Assembly: GCA_905618925.1 (NCBI GenBank)
Contig: CAJQTG010000017.1
Location: forward strand, 1-64,000
From: an uncultured Candidatus Thioglobus sp.
GTDB lineage: Bacteria > Pseudomonadota > Gammaproteobacteria > PS1 > Pseudothioglobaceae
Length of the DNA: 64,000 nucleotides
Reading direction: 5' to 3'
This document shows, piece after piece, positions 38,343 through 47,844 of the stretch (position 1 is its first letter; every line of letters begins with the position of its first letter). The notes under the pieces were generated by a model that saw nothing but the letters and a program-made list of their open reading frames with translations, had not been told where the DNA came from and searched no databases. The position numbers were made by a program, and so were the translations under genes.

Positions 38343-39398
38343 ATGAAAGAAAATAATTTTGATCTATTAAGGTTATTTGCTGCCATACAAGTTCTCCTTG
38401 TGCATGCCAATACTCATATTATGTTAGATTCTGGACATAGCTCAACAGGATTTTTTGCAGGCATATTTTCGTTATTAAGTCATATTCCAGGAGTTCCTAT
38501 ATTTTTCTTAATTAGTGGTTTTTTGATTTACATGAGCTATGAAAGAAATCCAAACCTAAAAGAGTATTTTGCAAATAGAATATTACGAGTCTATCCGGCG
38601 CTATATGTAAATATATTCCTCGGAATGCTTATTCTTTTTTATTTTGACTTTGTTCAGTTTAATGGTGAGTTATTTGGCTGGCTACTGGCTCAAATGAGTA
38701 TTGTTCAAATCTATAATGCAGAGATGTTTAGGGGTTTTGGTGTAGGAACTATAAATGGAGTTGTGTGGACTTTATCTGTAGAGTTAGTCTTTTATATAGT
38801 ATTACCATTTTTAATTTATTTGCATAATAAAAATAAATTTCTAATATATGGATTACTCTTGATTTCATATCTGATATATAACTATGACTTATCTAGCGAT
38901 AAAGAAGTTTTTTACAACAAGTTGCTTGTGGTAACAATTTTTCCATATATTTTTTTATTTCTTACAGGCATGGGTTTTTACAAATATTACGACACTATAA
39001 AAAGATTTGTAAATGGAAAATTTATGTGGTGGTTTTTGTTGTTTATTGTGACCGAGGTAGTAAAAACTTATTTTATTATTGATTTTGGAGTTGTGATAAA
39101 TATTTTAATATGGGTAATATTCTCTTTTATGGTATTTTCTTTTTCTTTTTCTTTTAGAAGCTTAAGTGATAGTTTGTTAAAAAGGGTCGATTTCTCCTAT
39201 GGCATTTATATATATCACATGCTGATAATTAATATATTTGTGCATTTAAAGATGCTGGGAGAAATAAAGTATGTTGCAGCTGTAATCACTTTAACTATTG
39301 CATTTGGAGCAATAAGTTGGTTTTTTATAGAAAAACCATTTTTACAACTTAAAAAGAATAGTATTTTTAAAGAGATGCACAAAAACAATATACAATAA
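38343..39398 (+). CDS. Acyltransferase 3 family membrane protein (OafA-like)
   Basis: A 351-residue protein with about 10 hydrophobic segments. FDLLRLFAAIQVLLVHAN at the N-terminus contains the catalytic His, and the conserved PIFFLISGFLI and RILRVYPALY (about 50-83) are family hallmarks; YGIYIYHM lies near the C-terminus. It O-acetylates sugars of the polysaccharide during export. It starts just after the ugd remnant, so it appears to be the surviving gene of the older cluster version. Very AT-rich. Confidence 0.88.
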   Translation: MKENNFDLLRLFAAIQVLLVHANTHIMLDSGHSSTGFFAGIFSLLSHIPGVPIFFLISGFLIYMSYERNPNLKEYFANRILRVYPALYVNIFLGMLILFYFDFVQFNGELFGWLLAQMSIVQIYNAEMFRGFGVGTINGVVWTLSVELVFYIVLPFLIYLHNKNKFLIYGLLLISYLIYNYDLSSDKEVFYNKLLVVTIFPYIFLFLTGMGFYKYYDTIKRFVNGKFMWWFLLFIVTEVVKTYFIIDFGVVINILIWVIFSFMVFSFSFSFRSLSDSLLKRVDFSYGIYIYHMLIINIFVHLKMLGEIKYVAAVITLTIAFGAISWFFIEKPFLQLKKNSIFKEMHKNNIQ

Positions 39399-39615
39399 AT
39401 GTGTCATGGGTGTAAGCGATATTGATAAAATTGAAAGTAATTAACCAGGTTAACTAAGTCTAAGATATTTAAACCATAAGATCCAGCCCATGCAAAAATT
39501 CACCTATTACTAAGGTGGTCAATGCTTTAAATAGATTTAGAGTTGTTGCCACATCAAAGTTATTAGCTATCCACACCGAAAAAGTATCAGTAATAACAAC
39601 CTTCTTAATTTATGC

Positions 39616-39630
39616 GTTCAACTACTGAAC
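39616..39630. promoter_or_regulatory. Operator-like palindrome upstream of EPS regulator 2
   Basis: GTTCA-ACTAC-TGAAC, the same half-sites and 5-base spacing as at 37571-37589. It ends seven bases before TATAAT (39638-39643), so it covers the -35 position. Confidence 0.6.
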
Positions 39631-39637
39631 CGTGTTA

Positions 39638-39643
39638 TATAAT
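39638..39643 (+). promoter_or_regulatory. -10 element of EPS regulator 2 promoter
   Basis: TATAAT, 58 bp upstream of the GTG start codon of the regulator, with the palindrome just before it. Confidence 0.5.
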
Positions 39644-39700
39644 GAACCATATTATAAATAAGGCTGTATAAATATTTACTATATTCAGCAAAATGGTAGA

Positions 39701-40039
39701 GTGTCTAAAAAACAGAATCAATTTCAAATTTTAAAATCTTTAGAGCAAGACTCACATTCTACTCAAAGGCAACTATCTAATAATTTAGGCGTTAGCCTTG
39801 GTAAAGTTAATTATTGCATAAAAAGTCTTATTGAAAAAGACCTCATCAAGGTTAATAATTTTAGAAATAATAAAAATAAAATCCAATACTCATATCTACT
39901 AACCCAAAAAGGAATTGAAGAAAAAGCAAAACTTACTTTGGGCTTTTTAAGAATAAAGACTCAAGAATACGATGCTCTAAAACAGGAAATTGAGAGTCTA
40001 AAGGAAGAGGCAAAGGGTATGGGCGAGGAGTCATTATGA
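39701..40039 (+). CDS. MarR-family EPS-associated transcriptional regulator (copy 2)
   Basis: A 112-residue paralogue of the protein at 37706, the same length and strongly conserved in the helix-turn-helix ([20 protein letters not shown]) and in [14 protein letters not shown] near the coiled coil. It uses a GTG start; ATGGTAGA just upstream supplies only a weak ribosome-binding core. It overlaps the next reading frame (a manC remnant) by four bases. It probably controls the polysaccharide operon that follows and its own promoter. Confidence 0.85.
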   Translation: MSKKQNQFQILKSLEQDSHSTQRQLSNNLGVSLGKVNYCIKSLIEKDLIKVNNFRNNKNKIQYSYLLTQKGIEEKAKLTLGFLRIKTQEYDALKQEIESLKEEAKGMGEESL

Positions 40040-40212
40040 GAATAATTCCAGTCATCCTCTCAGGCGGTTCCGGAGCACGACTTTGGGCGCTATCTCGTAA
40101 AGAGCATCCTAAGCAGTATTTACAACAATATAAATTTAACAGATATTTAATGCATAAATATAGTAAAGAAAACTTTCTAAATCAGTGGTTTTTGGTAAGG
40201 AGAAAGCTATGA
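40036..40212 (+). pseudogene. manC: Truncated manC remnant
   Basis: A 58-codon frame starting [20 protein letters not shown] and continuing RKEHPKQYL, the N-terminal nucleotide-binding signature of mannose-1-phosphate guanylyltransferase. After about 32 residues the similarity ends and the frame runs through unrelated AT-rich sequence to a TGA that overlaps the ugd ATG. The canonical GTRLWPLSR has become GARLWALSR. The complete manC is at 26914. Confidence 0.8.
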
Positions 40213-41387
40213 AAATAGCTATTGCCGGCACCGGCTACGTTGGCCTTTCCAATGCCATGCTACTATCTCAAAATCATGAAATTTTTGCTCTTGATATTAT
40301 TCCTGAGAAGATTGAGCAACTTAACAACAAAATCTCTCCTATTATAGATAAAGAAATTGAAGACTTCCTAGCTAATAAAGAGCTTAACTTTACTGCTACC
40401 CTAGACAAAGAACTGGCTTATAAAGATGCTGACTTTGTCATCATTGCTACACCCACTGATTACGATACTACCAATAACCACTTTAACACTTCATCAGTAG
40501 AGGCAGTCATACAAGATGTTATCAATATTAATCCTCAGGCAACAATGATCATTAAGTCAACCGTACCGGTTGGCTATACTCAAAGCATTAAAGGCAAGTT
40601 CAATATTGACAATATCATCTTCTCGCCAGAGTTCTTAAGAGAAGGTTTGGCACTTCATGATAATCTATACCCATCACGCATTATTGTCGGTGAGATATCA
40701 GATAGAGCCAAGCAATTTGCAGGTCTTTTAGTAGAAGGCGCTATTAAAGAAGATATTGATGTTTTGTTTATAGACTCTACTGAAGCTGAAGCAGTTAAAC
40801 TTTTTAGTAATACTTACCTTGCTATGAGAGTCTCATACTTTAATGAACTAGACTCATACGCTGAAGCATATAACCTAGATTCTAAACAAATCATTGAGGG
40901 TGTGGGTCTTGACCCAAGAATTGGATCACATTACAACAACCCATCCTTTGGTTATGGTGGATACTGCTTGCCTAAAGACACCAAACAACTTAAAGCTAAC
41001 TATAAAGATGTGCCCAATGTGTTAATCAGTGCCATTGTTGAAGCCAACTCAATGCGTAAAGACTTTATTGCAGATTCAATCATTAGCAAGAATCCTAAAG
41101 TGGTTGGAGTGCACCGACTTCTTATGAAGAGTGGAAGTGATAATTTTAAAGCATCCTCCGTTCAAGGTATTATGAAGCGTATTAAAGCTAAAGGCATTGA
41201 AGTGGTGATTTACGAACCTGTGTTAACACAGCAAGGTGAGAGTGAGTTTTTCCACTCTAGAGTGATTAATAACTTAAATGACTTTAAACAAATCAGTGAT
41301 GTCATTGTTGCTAATAGAATGGCAGGTGAGTTAAACGATGTTAAGGATAAGGTCTATACAAGAGATTTATTTAACAATGATTACTGA
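40209..41387 (+). CDS. ugd: UDP-glucose 6-dehydrogenase
   Basis: A 392-residue enzyme oxidising UDP-glucose to UDP-glucuronate. The NAD motif [16 protein letters not shown] is at 1-16, and the catalytic cysteine is in [15 protein letters not shown] (about 248-262). [20 protein letters not shown] is also typical. The ATG at 40209 follows AAGGAGA and gives the normal N-terminus; an in-frame GTG 24 bases upstream is unlikely. Its start overlaps the stop of the manC remnant. A decayed paralogue lies 2 kb upstream. The UDP-glucose would come from GalU at 56163. Confidence 0.95.
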   Translation: MKIAIAGTGYVGLSNAMLLSQNHEIFALDIIPEKIEQLNNKISPIIDKEIEDFLANKELNFTATLDKELAYKDADFVIIATPTDYDTTNNHFNTSSVEAVIQDVININPQATMIIKSTVPVGYTQSIKGKFNIDNIIFSPEFLREGLALHDNLYPSRIIVGEISDRAKQFAGLLVEGAIKEDIDVLFIDSTEAEAVKLFSNTYLAMRVSYFNELDSYAEAYNLDSKQIIEGVGLDPRIGSHYNNPSFGYGGYCLPKDTKQLKANYKDVPNVLISAIVEANSMRKDFIADSIISKNPKVVGVHRLLMKSGSDNFKASSVQGIMKRIKAKGIEVVIYEPVLTQQGESEFFHSRVINNLNDFKQISDVIVANRMAGELNDVKDKVYTRDLFNNDY

Positions 41388-41448
41388 TTGTTATGGCAAT
41401 GCTGTTTGTTGGGCAACTTCAGGCAGAACAGACTTCATGGGCTGTACA

Positions 41449-41577
41449 GTCATTCGTCATATTGTTTACAATCGACTCTGGCATACTCAACAGACAGTTG
41501 AAGTAATGCGAAAAAATGAATTAGCAAGAGCATCAGAATTATTGATATACAGTGATGAAGCAAAGGAATATAGATGA
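41449..41577 (+). pseudogene. Glycosyltransferase N-terminal fragment
   Basis: The frame ending here reads VIRHIVYNRLWHTQQTVEVM, then RKNELARASELLIYSDEAKE. This is the opening of a family 2 glycosyltransferase (usually VYNRPWHTQQT...ELFIYSDGAK) and stops after about 40 residues at TGA. The rest of the enzyme is missing. The upstream part of the open frame back to 41338 overlaps ugd and has no recognisable identity. Confidence 0.65.
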
Positions 41578-41613
41578 CTGTTGTTAAGAAATTCAAAAGA
41601 CGTATTAAAAAAA

Positions 41614-42924
41614 ATGATAAAACAAATACAGCGTCTTAAGAGTCACCAAGGTTTTGTAAAATATTTTAAAAATACTTCTTGGCTTCTTTCTGAAAAAATA
41701 TTCAAAGCTTTCACTGAGGTTTTTGTAGGTATTTGGATTGCAAGATATTTGGGTCCTGAACAATTTGGTTTGTTTAGTTATGCACAGAGCTTTGCCGCTC
41801 TTTTTTTGGTGCTCGCTACTTTAGGGCTTGATGGGATAGTTATCCGTGAACTTGTTAAAGATGAAAATAGGGCGGAAAAATTAATTGGAACAGCGTTTGT
41901 CTTAAAGTTAATCGGCGCTATTGTAGTATTTTTAATTTTAGCAGTTGTAGTAAATTTTACTTCAAACGATACTTATACAAATACGTTAGTTTTCATAATT
42001 GCATCAGCAACGATTTTCCAGGCGTTTAATGTTGTCGACTTTTACTTTCAGGCAAAAATACTATCCAAGTATGTCGCTTTTGTAAATACAATAGCTTTGT
42101 TTATAGGTAGTGTGGTTAAGATAGTGTTAATCTTAAATGAAGCGCCACTTATTGCTTTTGCTTGGGTTGTTCTTTTTGAAAGTGTTGTTTTGGCTATAGG
42201 GTTTATTTATATCTATATTAAAAAAAATACAACATCTAGCATCCAACATTTGTCTTTTAATACATTAACTGCTATCGATTTATTGCGAGACAGCTGGCCT
42301 TTGATTTTGAGCGGTATAGTGACTTCAATTTATATGAGAATAGATCAGGTTATGATAAAAGAGATACTTAACACCGAGGCAGTAGGGCAGTATGCGGCTG
42401 CAGTTAGGCTAAGTGAGGCTTGGTATGTTATTCCAGTGGTTGTCGCATCTTCACTATTTCCTGCAATTGTGAATGCCAAAAAACAAAATGAAGAGTTATA
42501 TTATTTGAGACTTCAAAAGCTTTATAGTTTGATGACATGGACAGCAATTACTATAGCAATTGCCATGACATTCTTGAGTGACTGGGTTGTGGATTTGCTC
42601 TATGGTGATCAGTATAATCAGGCTGGCGCAGTTCTAATGATTCACGCATGGGGTGGAATATTCGTATTTTTAGGCGTTGCAAGTGGAAAGTGGTTTTTAT
42701 CTGAAAATTTGCAAATATTGGCATTTTGGCGAACCTTCTTTGGAATGATTGTTAATATTTTATTGAATATCTTATTAATTCCAAAATACGGAATTCAAGG
42801 CGCCGCAGTCGCAACTTTAATAAGTTATTTTGTTGCAGGGTTGTTATTTGACTTGTTTACTATAAAGACTAGGAGGATGTTTTTTATGAAGTTGAATTCA
42901 TTTAATTTAAAGAGGATGTTATGA
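41614..42924 (+). CDS. Wzx-type polysaccharide flippase
   Basis: A 436-residue MATE/MVF-superfamily protein with about 12 hydrophobic segments. VGIWIARYLGPEQFGLFSYA near residue 35-55 is typical of Wzx proteins. It flips undecaprenyl-linked repeat units to the periplasm. An in-frame TTG at 41581 would add 11 residues; the ATG at 41614 gives the usual Wzx start (MIKQIQRLKSHQGFVKYFKN), so it is preferred. The gene end overlaps the next gene by four bases (ATGA). Confidence 0.88.
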   Translation: MIKQIQRLKSHQGFVKYFKNTSWLLSEKIFKAFTEVFVGIWIARYLGPEQFGLFSYAQSFAALFLVLATLGLDGIVIRELVKDENRAEKLIGTAFVLKLIGAIVVFLILAVVVNFTSNDTYTNTLVFIIASATIFQAFNVVDFYFQAKILSKYVAFVNTIALFIGSVVKIVLILNEAPLIAFAWVVLFESVVLAIGFIYIYIKKNTTSSIQHLSFNTLTAIDLLRDSWPLILSGIVTSIYMRIDQVMIKEILNTEAVGQYAAAVRLSEAWYVIPVVVASSLFPAIVNAKKQNEELYYLRLQKLYSLMTWTAITIAIAMTFLSDWVVDLLYGDQYNQAGAVLMIHAWGGIFVFLGVASGKWFLSENLQILAFWRTFFGMIVNILLNILLIPKYGIQGAAVATLISYFVAGLLFDLFTIKTRRMFFMKLNSFNLKRML

Positions 42925-43619
42925 TAAGAAAGATTGTAAAAAAATATGCACCAGAAAAACTCAAAAGAATAGCAAGGCAACTTATAAACTTTAAGATACT
43001 ATCTGTTGATTATGCTCAATATAAAACTATTTCAAATTGGGAGTGTGTCGATAGAAAAGGTGATGAGATAGGTTGGTATACTTATCCAGCTATTGAATAT
43101 TTGAATAATCTAGATTTTTCTCAAAAGTCAATTTTTGAATATGGAAGTGGTAACTCGTCTATTTTTTGGGCGAAAAAAGCGAAAAATGTTATTTCTGTAG
43201 AGCATGATGCACAGTGGTTTCAAAAAGTTAAGTCAAATTTAAGAGAAAACCACACTTTATTGCTAAAGAATAATGAAGATTATGAGAATTCCATTTCAGA
43301 GGTAAATAAGAATTTCGATGTAGTCGTAATTGACGGGATAAGACGTGTTGAATGTTCAAAGGTAATCCAAAGGTGTTTAAATAAAGATTCGAATGAGGGG
43401 TTTATGATTATTTTGGATAATTCAGATCGATATAAAGATACATCTAGATATTTAAGAGAAGAGTTAGATTTGATTGAAGTGGATTTTCACGGATTTGGCC
43501 CAATAAATGGTTATACATGGACAACTTCAATATTTTTGTCAAGAAATTTTAACTTTAAGCCAAATAATGGTATACAGCCACATTTCCCAATTTCAGGCAT
43601 TATAGGATATGGAGAGTAA
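42921..43619 (+). CDS. Class I SAM-dependent methyltransferase-like protein
   Basis: A 232-residue protein. SIFEYGSGNSSIFWAKKAKN (about 69-88) is a Rossmann-type motif I, VISVEHDAQWF the acidic strand after it, and FDVVVIDGIRRVECSK (about 132-147) a motif like that of SAM enzymes in surface loci. It is coupled to wzx by a four-base overlap. It likely modifies a sugar; the acceptor is not predictable. Confidence 0.68.
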   Translation: MIRKIVKKYAPEKLKRIARQLINFKILSVDYAQYKTISNWECVDRKGDEIGWYTYPAIEYLNNLDFSQKSIFEYGSGNSSIFWAKKAKNVISVEHDAQWFQKVKSNLRENHTLLLKNNEDYENSISEVNKNFDVVVIDGIRRVECSKVIQRCLNKDSNEGFMIILDNSDRYKDTSRYLREELDLIEVDFHGFGPINGYTWTTSIFLSRNFNFKPNNGIQPHFPISGIIGYGE

Positions 43620-43621
43620 AC

Positions 43622-44347
43622 TTGTTAAAAGAGATACTTAAGGCTTCATTGCCAGGTAAATTAATCAGAAGATTGTCTGAAATAAATGGTCGTTATTTTG
43701 ATGGATATTCAACTAAGTCATACTCTCAAGAGGGAGAAGATATGATTCTGAAGGCATTATTTAGAGGGCAAAAAAATGGTTTTTATGTAGATGTTGGCGC
43801 ACATCATCCTAAGAGATTTTCTAATACTTACTTTTTTTATAAACAGGGCTGGAGGGGTATAAATATCGATGCCATGCCAGGAAGTATGAAGTTATTTAAC
43901 ATGGTTCGCCCTAAGGATGTAAATATAGAAAAGCCAGTGTTTGATAAAAAACAAACCCTAACATATTATGCCTTTAATGAGTCGGCACTAAATGGATTTT
44001 CCAAAGAATTGTCAGTAGAAAGAGATAAAAAAAAGGAGTATTTTATAGAGTTTACAAAAGATATAGAAACCTCAACTTTAGCAGAGATTTTAGATAATAA
44101 TTTGCCTGAAAATCAACAAATAGACTTCTTATCAATTGATGTTGAGGGGTTGGATTTTATGGTTTTAAAGTCCAATAATTTTGATAAATACAAGCCGAAA
44201 ATTATTTTAATAGAAATACTTGGAAGTACTATTACAGATATTGAGGATGGAAAAATTGCTGAGTTTTTAAAAACTTTTAATTATTCTTTTTATGCAAGAT
44301 CAGTACGCACAGCATTTTTTATTTACGATGAAAATTCCTGGGGTTGA
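43622..44347 (+). CDS. FkbM family methyltransferase
   Basis: A 241-residue protein. YSQEGEDMILKALFRGQKNG and YVDVGAHHPKRFSNTYFFY (about 55-73) are the standard FkbM opening, and IDFLSIDVEGLDFMVLKS (about 164-181) is the second hallmark. It O-methylates a sugar. The start appears to be TTG, two bases after the previous stop and preceded by GGAGAG. It is part of the plus-strand wzx-wzy operon. Confidence 0.83.
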   Translation: MLKEILKASLPGKLIRRLSEINGRYFDGYSTKSYSQEGEDMILKALFRGQKNGFYVDVGAHHPKRFSNTYFFYKQGWRGINIDAMPGSMKLFNMVRPKDVNIEKPVFDKKQTLTYYAFNESALNGFSKELSVERDKKKEYFIEFTKDIETSTLAEILDNNLPENQQIDFLSIDVEGLDFMVLKSNNFDKYKPKIILIEILGSTITDIEDGKIAEFLKTFNYSFYARSVRTAFFIYDENSWG

Positions 44348-44458
44348 GCAACATGAGAAAGAACTGATGCTATTACGAGAAACATACCGTATATTATTAT
44401 TTTCCTTGTTAATATTTATACCTGCCTTTCTTTCGATTGGGCATAATAGCGTTATTTT

Positions 44459-45538
44459 ATGAAGTTTCTTTTTTTTACGAAGACAATGTGGCATGAAATG
44501 CCAAGAATAAGACATCAATTAGCAAGATTGTTGTGTAAAAATCAACACGATGTTTTTTTTGTGCAAAAACCGTGCTTCTTTTGGGAGAGATCCAAACCTA
44601 CATTTACAGATGAGAATATTAAATTTTTTCAATTTAGGCAGTTAGTTCATCATCAATTAAGAATTACATCAATAGTCCGTGCAGCCAACTCTCTATATGA
44701 GAGTTTTCACATTAAGAATTTCTTTAGTGATATTGATGAAGATGTAGTTATTATTAATTTCAACTATGACTATTATTTTTTAAAAAAAATATTCCCCTCT
44801 AATAAAATAATAACTATTCTTAATGATGATTTTGTGTCTCAATGTAGATTACCATTTAATCATCATATGCAGCATGTGTTAGAGAAGACATGCTTATCAA
44901 GTGATGTTGTGTTGACTACATCAGAATCATTACAAAAAAAATTAAAGAAACATACGCCGGCTAGAGTCTTTTTCCCGTGGTCAAGTTCGACTTATAATTT
45001 CACTAAAGAAAAGTTAAGAACAAAAGTATTGATCTGGGGTTATATTACAGAGAGGTATGATTTTGAATTAATATCTAATTTAATTAGTGAGAACCAGCAT
45101 AATATGTTTTATTTAGTTGGCGAGACAAATAAAGAATGTAGAAAAGTCTTGCATGATCTTAGTAAAAAACATAAGAATATAGTCATTAAAGAGCCAACAA
45201 CTTTAAATAATTTACCTATGACTGAATTTTGCGCAAGTTTGACTATCTATAAAAATGGTGTTGGTGCAATAGAGTCTATCACTGTTACAAATAAAGCATT
45301 TCAATTGCTTTCATATGGTATTCCTCTAATAGTGCATGGGATGCCAAATTTTATGAAGAATCAAGCTATTTTTATTTGCAAAGATAAGGAAATGATTAAT
45401 AAAAGCATTCAATACTGTCATCAAAATATTGATCAACTTCAGAAGTATATTTCTATGCTAGTTATGAAAAATTCAGAAAATAATCGGCTGGATGAATTCA
45501 TTGAAATTATTAATAAACCAAATATTTCAGCGTCATGA
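44459..45538 (+). CDS. GT-B type glycosyltransferase
   Basis: A 359-residue protein starting MKFLFFTKTMWHEMPRIRHQ. The C-terminal half has KVLIWGYITERYDFELI, MFYLVGE and a region with KAFQLLSYGIPLIVHGMP (about 276-293), the usual nucleotide-sugar site of GT-B enzymes. No signal or membrane segment. It overlaps the wzy start by four bases. Sugar specificity is unknown. Its upstream 110 bp contain no gene. Confidence 0.72.
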   Translation: MKFLFFTKTMWHEMPRIRHQLARLLCKNQHDVFFVQKPCFFWERSKPTFTDENIKFFQFRQLVHHQLRITSIVRAANSLYESFHIKNFFSDIDEDVVIINFNYDYYFLKKIFPSNKIITILNDDFVSQCRLPFNHHMQHVLEKTCLSSDVVLTTSESLQKKLKKHTPARVFFPWSSSTYNFTKEKLRTKVLIWGYITERYDFELISNLISENQHNMFYLVGETNKECRKVLHDLSKKHKNIVIKEPTTLNNLPMTEFCASLTIYKNGVGAIESITVTNKAFQLLSYGIPLIVHGMPNFMKNQAIFICKDKEMINKSIQYCHQNIDQLQKYISMLVMKNSENNRLDEFIEIINKPNISAS

Positions 45539-46770
45539 TTACATATGATAAGTTTAGTATTTTTGTTAGAGAGCACTATTTAACCTTTTTATTTGTAATC
45601 ATACTAAGTCCTGTTTTTATAAATTTAGATTTATCTCATTCAACGCCTTTTGGGGTCTGGAGATTTGGGAATCATTCAGAACTCCCATCGATACCAATCT
45701 CTATGGTTCTGATAGCTGTTCTTTTAATGTTTAATACCAAACATTTTGTTGTGAATAAAAAAAATATACAAATATTTGTAATCTTAATTTTTGTATATGT
45801 GGGCTTTAGTCTTTATTTTGATATCAAAAGATCGGCAATTGTAGGTTTTGGCATGCTATTAATTCTTATCTCTTATTATGTATTTAGTGCCATAATCATA
45901 AATAAGAAGAATGCTTTCAAATATTTTTATTTAATATTATCTGCAATATTGGTTTTAAAATTTATATCAGATCTCTTTATATATCAATATTATCTTTCAC
46001 CAAAAGCTTTGGTCTTATTGGAAAGAGTCAGCACGTTCCCATCGACTCCTTTTTTCTTAAATAAAGGTATTGGTATTTATAATTATTTTGATTATTTTCC
46101 ATTTGTTTATTTTTTATCTATCGCCTTGTCGTTTGATAATATTTTGAAAAAAAAATATTTAGCATTTTCTATTTTGATGATAGTGATATCTAGTGTTGCG
46201 ATACTGGGCACAAGCTCTAGGCTGTTTATATATGCGACATATCTTTTACCTGCTTTGTATTTGTTTTTTCTTATTACAAAAGTGAAATTGCAATATTATT
46301 ATTTTTTGTTTTTCTTTACAAGTCTCATTTTCACCTTCTTTATTGGCTTTATTGACTTTGGAATTTCAGATGTTTCAATACTTGCAAGAAAAACTCACAT
46401 CTATGAGTTTTTTAATAATTTTAGTGTAATTAACTTAATCTTTCCGTCTTTAAATGAGTACAGAATAAATACAGCAGGATCTTTACACAATGAGTTTCTA
46501 GAAATTTTTAGTTTTTTTGGGTTTGTTGGAGTGTATTATTTTTTTATATTAAAAGATATTTTTTGTGATGTTGCAGCTGAATTTAAATTACTATCCTTTT
46601 TCTTAATGTTTGTTTTGTTAATTGGTGGTCTGATTCAAATTAATATATCCAATCCTTATATTGGCATTATTGTCGGGTTGCTTTTTGCATTAATGTCACA
46701 ATCCAGGCCTGAAAGTAATATCAATGGTTTAAGCATAAAAAATAAAGTTAATTATTTAAAGAATACATAA
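45535..46770 (+). CDS. Wzy-like O-antigen/EPS polymerase
   Basis: A 411-residue, extremely hydrophobic protein with about 11 membrane segments and a loop around residues 285-330 carrying NTAGSLHNEFLEIFSFFG, which resembles the Wzy_C histidine motif. It sits between glycosyltransferase genes in the Wzx operon, the usual place of Wzy. The assignment depends on topology and context, as Wzy proteins are poorly conserved. It belongs to the lowest-GC stretch of the window. Confidence 0.68.
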   Translation: MITYDKFSIFVREHYLTFLFVIILSPVFINLDLSHSTPFGVWRFGNHSELPSIPISMVLIAVLLMFNTKHFVVNKKNIQIFVILIFVYVGFSLYFDIKRSAIVGFGMLLILISYYVFSAIIINKKNAFKYFYLILSAILVLKFISDLFIYQYYLSPKALVLLERVSTFPSTPFFLNKGIGIYNYFDYFPFVYFLSIALSFDNILKKKYLAFSILMIVISSVAILGTSSRLFIYATYLLPALYLFFLITKVKLQYYYFLFFFTSLIFTFFIGFIDFGISDVSILARKTHIYEFFNNFSVINLIFPSLNEYRINTAGSLHNEFLEIFSFFGFVGVYYFFILKDIFCDVAAEFKLLSFFLMFVLLIGGLIQINISNPYIGIIVGLLFALMSQSRPESNINGLSIKNKVNYLKNT

Positions 46771-46811
46771 ATTAAACTATTTAGCTGATAGTGATCAAGG
46801 GAGAGGAATAA

Positions 46812-47843
46812 TTGTTTAAGAACAAAATATTATTAATAACAGGTGGTACAGGATCATTTGGAAATGCAGTTTTGCGTAGATTCCTAGATGTGAATATTAA
46901 AGAGATACGTATCTTTAGTCGAGATGAGCAAAAACAAGACGATATGAGACGGAAATATGCTGATGATCGTTTAAAGTTCTATATTGGAGATGTAAGAGAT
47001 TACGAATCAATAATGAATGCAGTTAGAGGCGTGGACTATATATTTCATTCTGCAGCGCTTAAACAAGTTCCGTCGTGTGAATTTCATCCAATTGAAGCGG
47101 TAAAGACTAACATAATAGGCACTGAAAATGTTTTAACAGCCGCTATTAATGCAAATGTTAAAAAGGTTATTTGTTTGAGTACAGATAAAGCAGTGTATCC
47201 AATTAATGCTATGGGAATATCTAAGGCAATGATGGAAAAAGTTATTGTTGCGAAATCACGACAATGTGCAAATTCGACTGTGATTTGTTGTACAAGATAT
47301 GGTAACGTGATGGCATCCAGAGGATCTGTGATCCCTTTATTTGTGGAACTAATTCACGCGAATAAAGAATTGACACTTACCGATCCAAATATGACTCGTT
47401 TTATGATGACTTTAGAGGATGCAGTAGACCTTGTTTTATTTTCTTTTAGTAACGGAAAGCCTGGCGATATTTTTGTACAAAAAGCACCAGCGGCAACGGT
47501 TGGCACAGTAACCCAAGCATTATGTGAACTAATGGGTAAACCTAGTTATCCAACGCGAGTTATTGGTACAAGGCATGGTGAAAAACGCTATGAATCTTTA
47601 CTGTCTAGAGAAGAAATGGCATGTGCCGAAGATATGGGTGACTACTATAGAATCCCTCCAGATCTAAGAGATTTAAATTATGCTAAATATGTAGATCTTG
47701 GGGAGGAGGACATTACCAATGCAGATGAATATAATTCAGATAATACTGTTCGGCTGGATGTTAAGGGCATGAAGTTATTATTAAATAAATTAAGTTTTAT
47801 TCAAGCCGCATGCAGAGGTGAAATTATTGACCCTGAAGAATAA
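46812..47843 (+). CDS. wbjB: UDP-GlcNAc 4,6-dehydratase/5-epimerase of UDP-L-FucNAc synthesis (WbjB/CapE/FnlA)
   Basis: A 343-residue SDR enzyme. LLITGGTGSFGNAVLRRFLD (about 6-25) binds NADP, FSRDEQKQDDMRRKY is typical of the CapE/FnlA group, and the active site is the S-M-K type (STDKAVYPINAMGISKAMME, about 120-139). It starts the conversion of UDP-GlcNAc to UDP-N-acetyl-L-fucosamine. The start is TTG after GGGAGAGG. wbjC and wbjD follow directly, so the pathway is complete. Confidence 0.92.
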   Translation: MFKNKILLITGGTGSFGNAVLRRFLDVNIKEIRIFSRDEQKQDDMRRKYADDRLKFYIGDVRDYESIMNAVRGVDYIFHSAALKQVPSCEFHPIEAVKTNIIGTENVLTAAINANVKKVICLSTDKAVYPINAMGISKAMMEKVIVAKSRQCANSTVICCTRYGNVMASRGSVIPLFVELIHANKELTLTDPNMTRFMMTLEDAVDLVLFSFSNGKPGDIFVQKAPAATVGTVTQALCELMGKPSYPTRVIGTRHGEKRYESLLSREEMACAEDMGDYYRIPPDLRDLNYAKYVDLGEEDITNADEYNSDNTVRLDVKGMKLLLNKLSFIQAACRGEIIDPEE

Positions 47844-47844
47844 T

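Larger units (their letters stand above)
39399..39700. other. Intergenic region with decayed sequence and promoter of EPS regulator 2
   Basis: No supported gene in about 300 bases. Short open stretches exist on both strands around 39480-39610, but no family could be recognised; this may be gene debris. The last 90 bases hold the palindrome and -10 box of the second regulator. Confidence 0.45.

Noticed and set aside
39480-39610. Short open stretches on both strands that might be gene debris
   Set aside because: Neither translation (for example KVVITDTFSVWIANNFD on the minus strand) could be tied to a family.
39692-39704. Possible second ops-like element before EPS regulator 2
   Set aside because: Only 8 of 13 positions match and it includes the GTG start codon and the ribosome-binding region, so the resemblance is better explained by those.
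44300-44518. 72-codon minus-strand open frame between the FkbM and GT-B genes
   Set aside because: It overlaps both neighbours in antisense and its translation resembles no protein family.
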